From: JACVRW01 sp963813495
GTDB taxonomy: Bacteria; Actinomycetota; Thermoleophilia; Solirubrobacterales; Thermoleophilaceae
DNA: 64,000 nucleotides
Direction: 5' to 3'
NCBI GenBank assembly: GCA_963813495.1
Contig: CAWEZC010000006.1
Location: 1 to 64,000, forward strand
Each line of letters begins with the position of its first letter. Positions within the stretch are counted from its first letter, which is position 1. The position numbers were made by a program, and so were the translations under genes. Shown here piece by piece: positions 31,166-41,200 of this stretch. The notes beneath the pieces were generated by a model that searched no databases, had not been told where the DNA came from, and saw only the letters and a list, made by a program, of their open reading frames with translations.

Positions 31166-32557
31166 GTGGAGCGCGGGTTCGATACCGACGTCCTGATCGT
31201 GGGCGCGGGCGTGGTGGGCTGTGCCGTCGCCCGCGAGCTCACGCGCTTCGACCTGCGCGTGACGCTGCTCGAGGCGGCCGCGGACGTGGGCGCCGGCACG
31301 AGCAAGGCCAACACCGCGCTGCTGCATACCGGCTTCGACGCCAAGCCGGGCACGCTCGAGTCGCGGCTGGTGGTGCGTGGGTACGCCCTACTGGGCGACT
31401 ACGCAGAGCGGGTCGGCATACCGCTCGAGCGCACCGGCGCGCTGCTGGTGGCATGGAACGACGAGCAGCTTGAGGAGTTCCCGGGGATCGTCGAGCGCTC
31501 GCGCGCCAACGGCTACGAGCCCATCCGCGAGCTTCCGGTCGAGGAGCTCTACCTGCGCGAGCCCCACCTCGGTCCGGGCGCGCGCGGCGCCCTGGAGGTG
31601 CCCGATGAGAGCATCATCTGTCCGTTCACCACGCCGCTGGCCTTTGCCACGGAGGCGCTCTCGGCCGGTTGCGAGCTGCATCGCGACACGCCCGTGGACG
31701 CGGTCGAGCGGCTGGCCGGCGGCGGGCTGCGGGTGCGCAGCAGCGGGCGCGGAGAGTGGAGCGCGCGCTTCCTCGTGAACGCTGCGGGCCTGCACTCGGA
31801 CGAGATCGACCGCCTGCTCGGACACGAGCGCTTCACGGTCACGCCGCGGCGCGGCGAGCTGATCGTGTTCGACAAGCTGTCGCGCCCACTGGTCGGGCAC
31901 GTGGTCCTCGCGGTCCCGACCAAGATCACGAAGGGAGTGCTGATCGCGCCCACCGTGTTCGGCAACGTGATGCTGGGCCCCACAGCCGAGGACGTGGAGC
32001 GAAAGGACGACACCGCCTCCACCGCCGACGGGCTCGCCTACCTGCGCGCGGAAGGCGCGCGCATCATGCCGGAGCTGCTCGAGCACGAGGTGACCGCGGT
32101 CTACGTGGGGCTGCGCGCCGCCACCGAGCACGTGGACTACCAGGTGAGCGTGCACGCCGACGAGGGGTATGCGTGCGTGGGCGGGATCCGCTCGACCGGG
32201 TTGACGGCTTCGATGGCCATAGCCGAGCACGTGCGCGACGAGCTGGAGGCCGCGGGACTGCGGCTCGAGCTGCGCGCGGCAGAGCCGCCGGAGCTCCACA
32301 TGCCCAACATCGGCGAGCGCTTCGTCCGGCCCTACCAGCAGCCCGAGCTGGTGGAGCGCGACCCGGCGTACGGCGAGATCGTGTGCTTCTGCGAGCGAGT
32401 CACGCGCGGGGAGATCCGGGATGCCCTCGGCTCGAGCGTCCCGCCGGTCGACCTGGACGGCCTGCGGCGGCGTACGCGGGCGCACCTCGGCCGCTGCCAG
32501 GGCTTCTTCTGCCGTGCCGAGCTCGACGAGCTGCTCTCCCGGAGCCGCCCCGCGTGA
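31166..32557 (+). CDS. GlpA-like FAD dehydrogenase with C-terminal BFD [2Fe-2S] domain
   Basis: 463 aa. The N-terminal FAD/DAO domain starts 'DTDVLIVGAGVVGCAVARELTRFDLRVTLLEAAADVGAGTSKANTA'. The C-terminal about 75 residues hold four cysteines in 'VCFCERVTRGEI' and 'LGRCQGFFC', a BFD-like [2Fe-2S] ligand set. This composition is that of anaerobic-type glycerol-3-phosphate dehydrogenase GlpA relatives. The next gene, overlapping by GTGA, encodes a second FAD protein likely passing electrons on. Glycerol-3-phosphate as substrate is an inference; 2-hydroxyacids are possible. Confidence 0.82.
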   Translation: MERGFDTDVLIVGAGVVGCAVARELTRFDLRVTLLEAAADVGAGTSKANTALLHTGFDAKPGTLESRLVVRGYALLGDYAERVGIPLERTGALLVAWNDEQLEEFPGIVERSRANGYEPIRELPVEELYLREPHLGPGARGALEVPDESIICPFTTPLAFATEALSAGCELHRDTPVDAVERLAGGGLRVRSSGRGEWSARFLVNAAGLHSDEIDRLLGHERFTVTPRRGELIVFDKLSRPLVGHVVLAVPTKITKGVLIAPTVFGNVMLGPTAEDVERKDDTASTADGLAYLRAEGARIMPELLEHEVTAVYVGLRAATEHVDYQVSVHADEGYACVGGIRSTGLTASMAIAEHVRDELEAAGLRLELRAAEPPELHMPNIGERFVRPYQQPELVERDPAYGEIVCFCERVTRGEIRDALGSSVPPVDLDGLRRRTRAHLGRCQGFFCRAELDELLSRSRPA

Positions 32558-33822
32558 GCGACCGCGCGCGCGTGGCGATCGTGGGTGGCGGCCCGGCGGG
32601 GCTCGCCGCCGCGCGCGAGCTGGCCCGTCGCGGCGTGCGTGACGTCGTGGTCTTCGAGCGCGAGGCCGAGGCCGGAGGGATCCCCCGTCACGCGCGACAC
32701 CAGGGCTTCGGGCTGCGTGACCTGCGCCGCCCGCTGTCGGGCCCGGCATACGCCGGACGCCTGCGCGAGCTGGCGCGTGCCGGCGGCGCGGAGCTGGTGA
32801 CCGCGACGATGGTCACCGGCTGGGCGGCGGCCGGGCCGCTCGAGCTCACCGGACCCGCGGGTCGTTCCACCCTTGAGGCGGACGCGGTGATCCTCGCCAC
32901 CGGCTGCCGTGAGCGCCCGCGCTCCGCCCGCCTCGTCCCAGGTTCACGGCCGGACGGGGTGATGACCACCGGGACGCTGCAGCAGCTCGTGTACCTCAAG
33001 GGACGCCGGCTCGGCGGTCGCGCGCTCGTGGTGGGGGCCGAGCACGTGAGCTTCTCCGCGCTGATGACGCTCGACCACGGTGGCGCACGCACGGTGGGCA
33101 TGACCACCGAGCTTCGAAACCACCAAACGTTCGCCGCCTTTCGCGCCGGCGCGCGGGTGCGCTACCGCGCTCCCCTGTGGACGCGCACCGCGGTGAGCGC
33201 GATCCACGGCCGCCGCCGCGTGGAGGAGGTGGAGCTCACAGGGCTCGACACCGGACGGGTCCGCTCCGTGGCCTGCGAGAGCGTGATCTTCACGGCCGAC
33301 TGGATCCCCGACAACGAGCTGGCGGTCTTGGGGGGGCTCGAGCTCGACCCGGGTACGCGCGGCCCGGCGGTCGATAGCGCGCTGCGCACGTCGCGAGCCG
33401 GTGTGTTCGCCGCGGGCAACCTCCTGCACGGGGCCGAGACCGCTGACGTGGCCGCCCTCTCCGGACGCCACGCTGCAGTGGCGGTGGCGCGCTACCTGGA
33501 CGGCGCACCTGAATGGCCCGAAGCACGCGTGGCGGTCTGCTGCGAGGCGCCACTCGGATGGATCTCCCCCAACGTCGTCTCGGCCGGCGCGGGCGGATCG
33601 CCCGAGCCGCCTCCGCGAGGTCGCTTCGCCCTGCGCTCGGCCGACTTCCTCACCAAGCCGCGGATCGAGGTCAGCCAGGGCGGGCGTTCACTGTGGGGGG
33701 GCCGGCTGGCGCGAATGATCCCGGGGCGCTCCGTACGCCTGCCTCACAGCTGGACGGCCGCGGTCGAGCCCGCCGGCGGGCCGGTGACGGTGGCCGTTTT
33801 CGGGTCGCCGCCGGGCGGGTAA
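32554..33822 (+). CDS. FAD/NAD-dependent oxidoreductase partner subunit
   Basis: 422 aa from the GTG at 32554, which overlaps the stop of the previous gene. 'VAIVGGGPAGLAAARELARRG' is the FAD-binding motif, 'AVILATGCRERPRSARL' the ATG motif, and 'RALVVGAEHVSFSALMTLDHGGARTVGMTTE' a degenerate NAD(P)-binding motif. 'RAGVFAAGNLLHGAETADVAALSG' is the C-terminal FAD contact. In other actinobacteria and Firmicutes such a protein follows the GlpA-like subunit. It has no iron-sulfur cysteines of its own. A three-Cys patch ('AVCCEAPLGW') near the end is unexplained. Confidence 0.82.
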   Translation: MSDRARVAIVGGGPAGLAAARELARRGVRDVVVFEREAEAGGIPRHARHQGFGLRDLRRPLSGPAYAGRLRELARAGGAELVTATMVTGWAAAGPLELTGPAGRSTLEADAVILATGCRERPRSARLVPGSRPDGVMTTGTLQQLVYLKGRRLGGRALVVGAEHVSFSALMTLDHGGARTVGMTTELRNHQTFAAFRAGARVRYRAPLWTRTAVSAIHGRRRVEEVELTGLDTGRVRSVACESVIFTADWIPDNELAVLGGLELDPGTRGPAVDSALRTSRAGVFAAGNLLHGAETADVAALSGRHAAVAVARYLDGAPEWPEARVAVCCEAPLGWISPNVVSAGAGGSPEPPPRGRFALRSADFLTKPRIEVSQGGRSLWGGRLARMIPGRSVRLPHSWTAAVEPAGGPVTVAVFGSPPGG

Positions 33823-33831
33823 AGACAGGGC

Positions 33832-34029
33832 ATGGAGCACGACGAGCAGGCCGACCGCCTCGAGCGCGAGGTGGCCGAGATGGAGGAGCACTCCGACAAG
33901 GTCGGCGAGCGCATCGACGCGACGCGGCGCGACTGGGCGGCCAAGGAGGACGACCCCGCGGTGCCCGGCGCCCGGGCTGAACCCGGCTCGGAGGACGAGG
34001 AGGACGACGGGGACGAGGAGGGCTCATGA
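33832..34029 (+). CDS. 65-aa acidic hypothetical protein
   Basis: Highly charged: 'DRLEREVAEMEEHSDKVGERIDATRRDWAAKEDD' is a probable helix with coiled-coil character, followed by a disordered acidic tail ending DEEDDGDEEGS. Similar small proteins are widespread in actinobacteria and uncharacterised. It overlaps the next ORF by ATGA, implying coupled translation. Confidence 0.65.
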   Translation: MEHDEQADRLEREVAEMEEHSDKVGERIDATRRDWAAKEDDPAVPGARAEPGSEDEEDDGDEEGS

Positions 34030-34199
34030 ACGAGACGCCGGGCGAGGAGTCCGACCAGCTACCCGAGGAGGCTCCGTCCGAGGTCGTGCCCGACGACGCT
34101 CCGGGGCGCGCACGCGACAAGGCCGAGGACAGCCCCGGCGTGCCCGGCGAGGAAGGTACCGCCACCGGCAACCCGGACGCCGCCGGGGCGGACGAGTAG
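34026..34199 (+). CDS. 57-aa acidic disordered hypothetical protein
   Basis: The ATG overlaps the stop of the previous small gene (ATGA). The frame encodes 57 residues, mostly Glu, Asp, Pro, Gly and Ala, ending 'GNPDAAGADE', with no hydrophobic core, so it is probably intrinsically disordered. Coupled position and GC-ending codons support translation. Function unknown. Confidence 0.5.
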   Translation: MNETPGEESDQLPEEAPSEVVPDDAPGRARDKAEDSPGVPGEEGTATGNPDAAGADE

Positions 34200-34224
34200 A
34201 GCCGGCACCCCTACTCTGGTAGGG

Positions 34225-34800
34225 GTGAAAGAAGCACTCTCAGGACCGGTGAAGGCAGGCTTCGCCGCGCTGTTCGCGGTTGGGGTGCTGCTGCTTCTCG
34301 TCAATCCGCCCTCGCTATCCGGGGCCGAAGGGATGGCGGTGTTCATAGGCGGCGGCGTGCTGCTCCTGCTCTTCACCGCCTGGGCCACGGTGGCGCTCAG
34401 CGGGAACGACTCGATGCCCGAGTACGAGTTCGAGCGGCTAGTGCGACGCAGCGAGGAGCTGGCCGGCTCGCCTTCGCTGCGCTCGGAGACCTCGGACTTC
34501 GACCTGCTCGTGGCGGATGCCATCGACGAGCTGCCCCTGGACTTCCAGCGCCTGCTCGACGACGTTCCGGTGGTGGTCTCCCACCGCGGCGCGGAAAACC
34601 GCGCCTACGGCCACTACTTCGGGGACACCGTCGCCCGCGACGATTATCCGGATCGCATCGTGCTCTACCAGGACACGCTGGTGCGCGACTTCGGTCACGA
34701 CCCCGTGCTCCTGCGCGACCAGGTCGTCCGCACCCTTCGCCACGAGCTCGCACACCACCTCGGCTGGCACGAGCGCGGGGTGCGGGAGCTCGGCCTCTAG
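34225..34800 (+). CDS. Membrane-anchored zincin-like metallopeptidase
   Basis: 191 aa. Two hydrophobic segments at about 10-28 and 38-58 anchor the protein. The C-terminal domain belongs to the small acidic 'metallopeptidase family' of actinobacteria, with the zinc motif 'RHELAHHLGWHERGVRELGL' (HExxH plus a third His). 'FQRLLDDVPVVV' and 'LYQDTLVRDFGHDPVLLRDQVVRT' are typical of that family. The stand-alone cytosolic homologues lack the membrane part. GTG start. Confidence 0.85.
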   Translation: MKEALSGPVKAGFAALFAVGVLLLLVNPPSLSGAEGMAVFIGGGVLLLLFTAWATVALSGNDSMPEYEFERLVRRSEELAGSPSLRSETSDFDLLVADAIDELPLDFQRLLDDVPVVVSHRGAENRAYGHYFGDTVARDDYPDRIVLYQDTLVRDFGHDPVLLRDQVVRTLRHELAHHLGWHERGVRELGL

Positions 34801-34830
34801 CCCGGACGGGAAGCTACGCTAGAACTCGCT

Positions 34831-34917
34831 GGAGAGGTGTCCGAGTGGCTTAAGGAGCACGCCTGGAACGCGTGTGGGCGGGTAACTGCCTCGTGGGTTC
34901 GAATCCCACCCTCTCCG
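34831..34917 (+). tRNA. tRNA-Ser (anticodon GGA)
   Basis: Acceptor GGAGAGG pairs with CCTCTCC, discriminator G. The anticodon stem CACGC/GCGTG encloses loop CTGGAAC (anticodon GGA, 34865-34867). A long variable arm (GTGGGCGGGTAACTGCCTC) is diagnostic of serine. T stem GTGGG/CCCAC with TTCGAAT. CCA is not encoded (CCT follows). The tRNA lies between the metallopeptidase and the MMPL gene. Confidence 0.95.
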
Positions 34918-34974
34918 CCTTGATTGCATGAGCAACGACTGACCGGTTCCGTCGCGCTGGCTACGAGCAACCGC

Positions 34975-34991
34975 GGAAGGTTTCGGGAAGG
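34975..34991 (+). promoter_or_regulatory. GGAAGG direct repeat upstream of the MMPL gene (site 1)
   Basis: GGAAGGTTTCGGGAAGG: two GGAAGG units whose starts are exactly 11 bp apart, ending 22 nt before the GTG at 35014. An almost identical 17-bp element lies at 41352-41368 before the methyltransferase gene. SARP regulators bind direct repeats with 11-bp periodicity, and a SARP gene lies between the two sites. Confidence 0.6.
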
Positions 34992-35013
34992 AAGCCTCCG
35001 TAGGTTGCGGGCC

Positions 35014-37128
35014 GTGACCACGCCTCCCGCCTCTACTGCCCGCCGGCCCCTAGGACCGCTCGGTCGCCTTGGTCTTTGGGCGGCCCGTCGCCGGCGGCTC
35101 GTCTTCCTGTCGTGGGCCGTCCTGGTCGCCGTGCTCGGCGTCCTCGCGCCGCAAGCCGAACAGGGGCTGTCCGGCGGCGGCTGGGAGGCGGACGGCTCGG
35201 AATCCGTTCGCGCGCGGGAGTTGATCGACCGGCACTTCGGCGGCCATGGCAGCTATGCGCTGGCCTTGGTCGTAAGCTCGCCCCGCTACACCGGCGGCGA
35301 CCCGCCCTTCCGGCGCGCCGTCGAGCGCAGCGCACGGATATTGGGCCGCGAGGCAGCCGTGGCCGATGTGAGCCTACCGCGTCGTGGCGGCTCCATCTCA
35401 GCGGATGGGCACGTGGCCGTGGTGCGGGCCGGGGCCGGCGCAGACACAGCCGAGATGGTTCGCGCGGCAGGCCGCGTGCACGACCGGCTCGAGGGCCTCG
35501 CCCCGGCCGGCGTCGAGCTGGCAGTCACCGGCTCGCCGGCGCTGTGGTCGCAGTTCAACGAGGAGAACAAGGCCGCGATGGTGCGCTCCGAGGTCATGTC
35601 CTGGCCGCTCACGCTCGCCGTGCTCCTCGTCGCGTTCGGCACGCTTCCAGCTGCCGGCATCCCGCTGCTGCTCTCGATCGCGGGGCTCGTGTCGACGGCG
35701 GGCGCGCTGTGGCTCGGCACGCGGCTGACGGGGATCACGATCTGGGCGATGAACTTCGCGCTGATGTTTGCCCTCGCGGTGGGCATCGACTATGCGCTCT
35801 TCGTGGTGGTCCGCTTCCGGGCGGCTCTGCGCGCGGGGCTTCGCCCGCTCGACGCGGTCGGCGAGACGATGGACAGCGCCGGCAAGGCCGTGCTGGTCAG
35901 CGGTCTGGCGGTGCTGGCCTCCGTGTCTGCCGTGATGGTCGTGCCGAGCCAGCCATTCCGCACGAGCGCGCTCGGGATCCTGCTCGCCGTCGCGTTCGTG
36001 CTCGCTGCCTCGCTGACGCTGCTGCCCGCGGTGCTCGCGCGGCTGGGTCCGCGCATCGACAGCTTCGCCCTGCCTTGGGCCGGGGCGGTGCAGCACCGCA
36101 GCAGGACCTTCGCTCGCTGGGGGCGCCTGATCTGGCGCCGCCCGGTGTTGCTCGGCAGCCTCGCGGGGATGTCGCTGGTCGCACTGGCGCTGCCGGTGCT
36201 CGGGCTCCGCACGGCGATGCCCACCACCGGAGTGCTGCCCGGCGAGGCCACCGCACGAGTCGGCTACGAGCGGATGCAGCGGGCATTCGGCCCCGGCGCA
36301 CCGGCGGAGCTGCAGGTCGTGACACCTTGGCGTACGGCTGGGAGCGTCGCGGCGACGCTTCGGACCAGCGCGGGGATCATGGCCGTGCGGCCGACGGAGC
36401 GCGGCCGCGAGCTGGCGCTGGTAAGGGCACAACCGGAAACAGGCCACGCCGGCCAGCTCGTCGAGCGTCTCCGCGACCGGCTCCCGCGCGGAGCGCTGGT
36501 GGGCGGCGCGGCGGCCGAGGCGCACGATCTCGAGCATGCGCTCGCGGGCCGGACGCCGGTCGTCTACGGGCTCGTGGTGGCGGTGGGTTTCGTGCTCCTT
36601 CTGCTCGTGGTACGTGCTCCACTCGCGGCCGCCGTGGCCGTGTTGCTCAACCTGCTGGCCACCGCAGCGGCCTTCGGCGCCGCGCGGTTGATCTTCCAAG
36701 AGGGCCACGGCGCGGCGCTGCTGGGATTCGAGTCGCAGGGCTTCGTCGACGCCTGGGCGCCGGTGTTCTTCTTCTGCCTGATCTTCGCGCTGGCAATGGA
36801 CTACAGCGTGTTCCTGCTGGCGACGATGCGCGAGCAGTTCGAGAGGACAGGCGATACCCGCACGGCGCTCGTCGAGGGACTCGCCCGATCGGGGCGGGTG
36901 ATCAACGCCGCCGGGGCGGTGATGGTGGTGGCGTTCTTCACCTTCGCCCTTTCCGGCCCGCTGCCGCCCAAGGAGATGGGCGTGATCCTGGGGCTGGCCG
37001 TTCTGCTCGACACGCTGCTCGTGCGGCTGCTGCTGCTGCCTGCAGCGCTGCGGCTGCTGGGCGTCCGGGCCTGGTGGGTCCCGCGCGCCCTCGATCGAGT
37101 GCTTCCCGCGGTGCGCCTCCGCCACTGA
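35014..37128 (+). CDS. MMPL-family RND transporter
   Basis: 704 aa from the GTG at 35014. Twelve membrane helices are arranged as 1 + large loop + 5, then again 1 + loop + 5. 'ALMFALAVGIDYALFVVVRFRAAL' and 'FALAMDYSVFLLATMREQFERTGD' carry the GxDY and D-Y proton-relay residues of the two halves. MMPL proteins export lipids or hydrophobic compounds using proton motive force. A TTG-started extension to 34924 lacks family sequence. The 11-bp-periodic GGAAGG repeat lies immediately upstream, probably in the promoter. Confidence 0.9.
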   Translation: MTTPPASTARRPLGPLGRLGLWAARRRRLVFLSWAVLVAVLGVLAPQAEQGLSGGGWEADGSESVRARELIDRHFGGHGSYALALVVSSPRYTGGDPPFRRAVERSARILGREAAVADVSLPRRGGSISADGHVAVVRAGAGADTAEMVRAAGRVHDRLEGLAPAGVELAVTGSPALWSQFNEENKAAMVRSEVMSWPLTLAVLLVAFGTLPAAGIPLLLSIAGLVSTAGALWLGTRLTGITIWAMNFALMFALAVGIDYALFVVVRFRAALRAGLRPLDAVGETMDSAGKAVLVSGLAVLASVSAVMVVPSQPFRTSALGILLAVAFVLAASLTLLPAVLARLGPRIDSFALPWAGAVQHRSRTFARWGRLIWRRPVLLGSLAGMSLVALALPVLGLRTAMPTTGVLPGEATARVGYERMQRAFGPGAPAELQVVTPWRTAGSVAATLRTSAGIMAVRPTERGRELALVRAQPETGHAGQLVERLRDRLPRGALVGGAAAEAHDLEHALAGRTPVVYGLVVAVGFVLLLLVVRAPLAAAVAVLLNLLATAAAFGAARLIFQEGHGAALLGFESQGFVDAWAPVFFFCLIFALAMDYSVFLLATMREQFERTGDTRTALVEGLARSGRVINAAGAVMVVAFFTFALSGPLPPKEMGVILGLAVLLDTLLVRLLLLPAALRLLGVRAWWVPRALDRVLPAVRLRH

Positions 37129-37148
37129 GCGTCAGTCGCTGGCGGTCG

Positions 37149-38207
37149 TCAGGTACGCGAGAACCGCGCGGCGGCCGCTGCGCGCGCGGACTTGCCGGAC
37201 AGCCGCAGCTTCGCGTACACGTTCGAGAGGTGGCGCTCCACTGTGCGGGTGCTCAGGAACAGCCGCTCCGCGATCTGCTCGTTGCTCATGCCGGCGGCCA
37301 CCAGCTCGAGCACCTCGCGCTCACGCTCGCTGAGGTCGGAGAGATCGGCGGCCCCGGCGGGGGCCGGCTCGTCCCCGCCCAGAAACGCGCGCACCTCGGA
37401 CAGGAACACGTCCCACGCCGGCTCGCCGTCCTGGAGGATGTGGTTGTCGCTCTCGAGGGTCACCAGGCGGGCGTCCGGTAGGAGGGACGCGAGGCGCCGG
37501 CCCTCCTCGTAGGGGACGGCCCGGTCCTGTCGCGCATGTAGAACGAGCGCCGGCTGCGTGATGCGGCGCGCGGTGTCGCTGACGTCGATTTGGGTGCGCG
37601 ACCGCCACAGCCGTGCGGCCATCTCTCCACTGCTCGAGGCCTGCTGCATGTCGTCATACCAACGCTTCTGCTCCTCCCCGGCGCTCGGGATGAAGATCGA
37701 GCTGAACACCTCCCGGAATGCGGGGGCCGTGCCGCCCCAGCCCACCCGCATCAGGTCGATCATCATCCGCGTCTGCTCGGTCTCGCCCTCGCCGCGCCTG
37801 TCGCGGCCGCGCGCCCAGCTCCCGTACAGCACGAGGTGGCTCACGCGCTTGGGATTCCTCGCGGCGTACTCGATCGCGGTCGGCCCGCCGCCGGAGAGGC
37901 CGAGCAGCGCGAACCACTCGAGTCCCGCGGCGTCCGCGACCGCAGCCAGGTCGCCGACGAAGGTGTCGACAGTAGGTGTGCCGCGGAACTGGCGATCGGA
38001 GAGTCCGCAGCCGCGCTCGTCGTAGCGAATTAGCGTGTGTCCCCGGCTCAGCTCCCTGACCCAGTGCCGCCAGACCGGGCTCTGCCGGTCGTAGTCGAGA
38101 TGGGTCATCCAGTTGCCCGCCTTGACCAGCGGCGGACCGTGGCCCTCGATCGAGTAGGCGAGTCCCACGCCGTCGGGCGAGGCACAGAAGCGAGTCTCGT
38201 GCTTCAA
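37149..38207 (-). CDS. Alpha/beta hydrolase fused to LuxR-type helix-turn-helix
   Basis: About 352 aa. The N-terminal hydrolase domain ('RFCASPDGVGLAYSIEGHGPPLVKAGNWMTHLDYD', 'LIRYDERGCGLSD', nucleophile elbow 'LLGLSGGGPTAIEYA', His in 'LESDNHILQDGE') is joined to a C-terminal LuxR/GerE HTH ('LSEREREVLELVAAGMSNEQIAERLFLSTRTVERHLSNVYAKLRLSGK'). The hydrolase may act as ligand sensor. The family-consistent start is a TTG at 38207. It is divergent from the SARP gene with only 39 bp between them, so one control region serves both. Confidence 0.85.
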   Translation of the reverse strand: MKHETRFCASPDGVGLAYSIEGHGPPLVKAGNWMTHLDYDRQSPVWRHWVRELSRGHTLIRYDERGCGLSDRQFRGTPTVDTFVGDLAAVADAAGLEWFALLGLSGGGPTAIEYAARNPKRVSHLVLYGSWARGRDRRGEGETEQTRMMIDLMRVGWGGTAPAFREVFSSIFIPSAGEEQKRWYDDMQQASSSGEMAARLWRSRTQIDVSDTARRITQPALVLHARQDRAVPYEEGRRLASLLPDARLVTLESDNHILQDGEPAWDVFLSEVRAFLGGDEPAPAGAADLSDLSEREREVLELVAAGMSNEQIAERLFLSTRTVERHLSNVYAKLRLSGKSARAAAAARFSRT

Positions 38208-38246
38208 CGGGAAGATCGTAACCGGGGCAGGTATGGTCGGCCTCGT

Positions 38247-41200
38247 ATGCGGCAGCTCGAGGTCCGGCTGCTCGGGGCCTTCGAAGTACTCGTGGACTCG
38301 CAACCCGTCCCGGCCGATGCCTGGGCGCAGCGACGCGCTGCGGATCTCGTCAAGCTGCTCGCGCTCGCTCCCGGCCACCGCATGCCGCGCGACGAGGTGC
38401 TCGAGACGCTCTGGCCGCAGCTCGGCGCCGATGCCGCCGCATCCAACCTGCACAAGGCCGCGAGCTATGCGCGCCGCGCGCTCGGAGAGCGCGGCGCGGT
38501 GGTACTACGCGGCGGAGTGGTGGAGCTCGCGCCGGCCGCAGAGGTTACGACGGATGTCGAGCGCTTCGAGGCCGGCGACGATTCAGCCCACGGCGGCGAA
38601 CTGCTGCCCGACGAGCCCTACGAGGAGTGGCTGCTCGGCCCACGCGCGCGGCTGCGCGAGCGCCGGCTCGCGGTGCTGCGCTCCGAGGGCCGCTGGGACG
38701 ACGTGCTGCTCGAGGACCCCGCCGACGAGGAGGCCCACCGCGCGCTCATGCGTCGGCACGCGGCGAGTGGCGCCAGGCCGGCCGCCGCGCGCCAGTTCCG
38801 CCGGCTGCGCGAAGAGCTCTCGCGGCTCGGCGCGGAGCCCTCCGAGGAGACCCTGGCACTCCAGCGCGAGCTCACCCGCGGCCCGGCGGTCCGCGCCGCC
38901 CGGGTTCTCCATGCCCCGGTCGAAGGGCGTGAGCGCGAGCTCGGCTCGGCATCCGCAGCGCTCCGGCGCGCCGCGGACGGCGAGGGCGGCGCCCTGCTCG
39001 TCACGGGCGCCCTTGGGATCGGCAAGACGCGCCTCCTCGAGGCCGTGCTCGCTGAGGCGGAGGAGCTCGGCTTCCACACGCTGCGCGGGGCCGCCCACGA
39101 GGAAGAGGGCCGCACGCCCTACGCGCCGCTCGTGGAGGCGCTCGACCCGCTCGCCGCCCGGCGCCCGGAGCTGGCCGGCAGCCTCAGCGACAGCGCACAA
39201 GCGGCACTGGCGCGCCTGCTGCCCTCGCTGCCGCGCCCCGCAGGGGCGGCGGAGGAGCCCGTGGACCGGCATCGCGTCTTCTCGGCCGTCGGTCAACTGC
39301 TCGCTCAGGCCGCCTCCGAGCGCGGCGTCGTCGTTGCCATCGACGACCTCAACGCCGCCGACGAGGCAACCGCGGCGCTCGTGCACCATCTCGCGCGCAG
39401 CGCCGCCGGCGAGCGTCTGCTCGTGGTCGCCGGGATGCGCGATGAGCCACTCCCCAAGGCTGCCGCGCGCGTGCGCTCGAGCCTGCTCGAGCGCGGCGCC
39501 GCGGTGGAGCTGGCGCTCGGCCCGCTCGCCCGCGGCGCGCTGGCGGCGGTCGCTCAGCGGGCCGCCGGGCGGCAGCTCCAGCCGGGCGCCCTCGCCGCGA
39601 TTGAGCGCTCAGCGGCGGGCAACCCGTTCTTCACGGAAGAGCTGGCGGCGTCCGTGGACGCATCCGGCGAGGTCACGGTGCCGCCGCGGGTGCGCGAGGT
39701 AGTGGCACGGCGGCTCGAGCGGCTGGAGCCGTTCGGCGAGCGGCTGCTCGCCGCGCTCGCCGTGATCGACGACGGCTTCACGGGCACGGAGCTTGCTGCA
39801 CTCGCGGGCGCCGAGGAGGTCGACGGGGCGCTCGGCGAGGCCGAGGCGGCCGGTGTGCTCGAGTGCGTGCGTGGCCGCTACCGCTTCCGGCATGCGCTTG
39901 TGAGGGCGGAGCTGGCCGCTCGGCTGCCCGAGGAGGCGCTGCGCCGCACACATGCCCGTGTTGCCGCGCTGCTCGCCACTGACGACTCCCCTCCCGAGGC
40001 GATCGCGCACCACCTGCTGCGCGCGGGCAAGGCGCGGGAGGCCGTGCCGCTCCTCACGCAGGCCGCGGAGTGGGCCGCAGGCGTGGGCGCTTACCGCGAC
40101 GGCGCCGAGTGGGCCGAGTTGGCGCTCGAGCACGCGGACGAGCGCGAGCGCCCGGCCCTCCTTGCGCTGCGCGCGCACCTGCTCCATGGGGCGGGCGAGG
40201 CCCGCGCGCCCGCCGCCTATGCCGAAGCAATCGCCGTCGCACCCGGGGAGCGCGTGCCCGCGCTACGAGCGCAGCAGGCGCGCGCCCACCTCGCCGCAGG
40301 CGACATCCCGGGCGCCAAGGACGCGCTCAACGGGGTGGAGGCGGAGCGGCCCGAGGACCTCGGCGACCTGGTCCTGCTCCGCGGCATGGTCGCATGGCAC
40401 ACGGGTGACTGGGAAGGCGCCCGCCGGCTGGCCGCCGAGGCGGACAGCCTCGCCGCCGATCCCGGCGAGCTCGCCGACCTCAAGGCCATGCTCGCTCACC
40501 TGGACGGCGGCTGGGAGCAGCACTCCCGGCAGCAGCTCGCTCAGGTCTGGGACGCGCCGGAGCTCGCCGGCCGCGTCTTCGACGCCTACCTGTGCGTGAC
40601 CGAGTACGTGCTCACGGCGGGCGACCCCTACGATCGCGTCGCCGCCTTCGCCAAGCGTCTACGCGCTCAGGCGCACCAGTCAGGCGCCCGCCGCGGCGAG
40701 GCGTTCGCCGCCACCGTCCTTGGGGAGACCGAGCTCTTCACCGACAACCTCGAGGCCGCTCGCGCGCACCTGATCGACGCCGCGCGGCTCAGCCGCGAGG
40801 TGGGCGCGATTGGAGGCGAGTCGCTCGCACGCCTGCGCTTGGGCGAGGCGCTGCTGCACCTCGGTGACCGCGCAGGCGCGCGGGCGCAGCTCGAGGAGGC
40901 GCTCGAGCTGGCGCATATCTCGCCCCTCGCGAATCATCTGCTCTTCCTCGTGTACGGCGTGTTGCTGCAGGTACCCGACGAGCCCGCCGAGGGACTGGCG
41001 CTGATCGAGCGTGCCGAGACCCTGTTCGACCCGCGCTGGGTCTGCCGATTCTGTCCAACGAGGTACCACGTGGCCGCGGCAACGGTATGCGCGCGCGCCG
41101 GCCGGCTCGAGCGCGCCCGCGAGTTCCTCGAGCGCGCCAAGAACGGCGCGGCGCACTGGCCGGGCGGCCCCTGGCCGGCCGCGCTGGCGGAGGCGCGGGC

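Noticed and set aside
35398..37125. Minus-strand 575-aa ORF opposite the MMPL gene
   Set aside because: His/Arg/Gln-rich shadow; the plus strand has two canonical MMPL halves.
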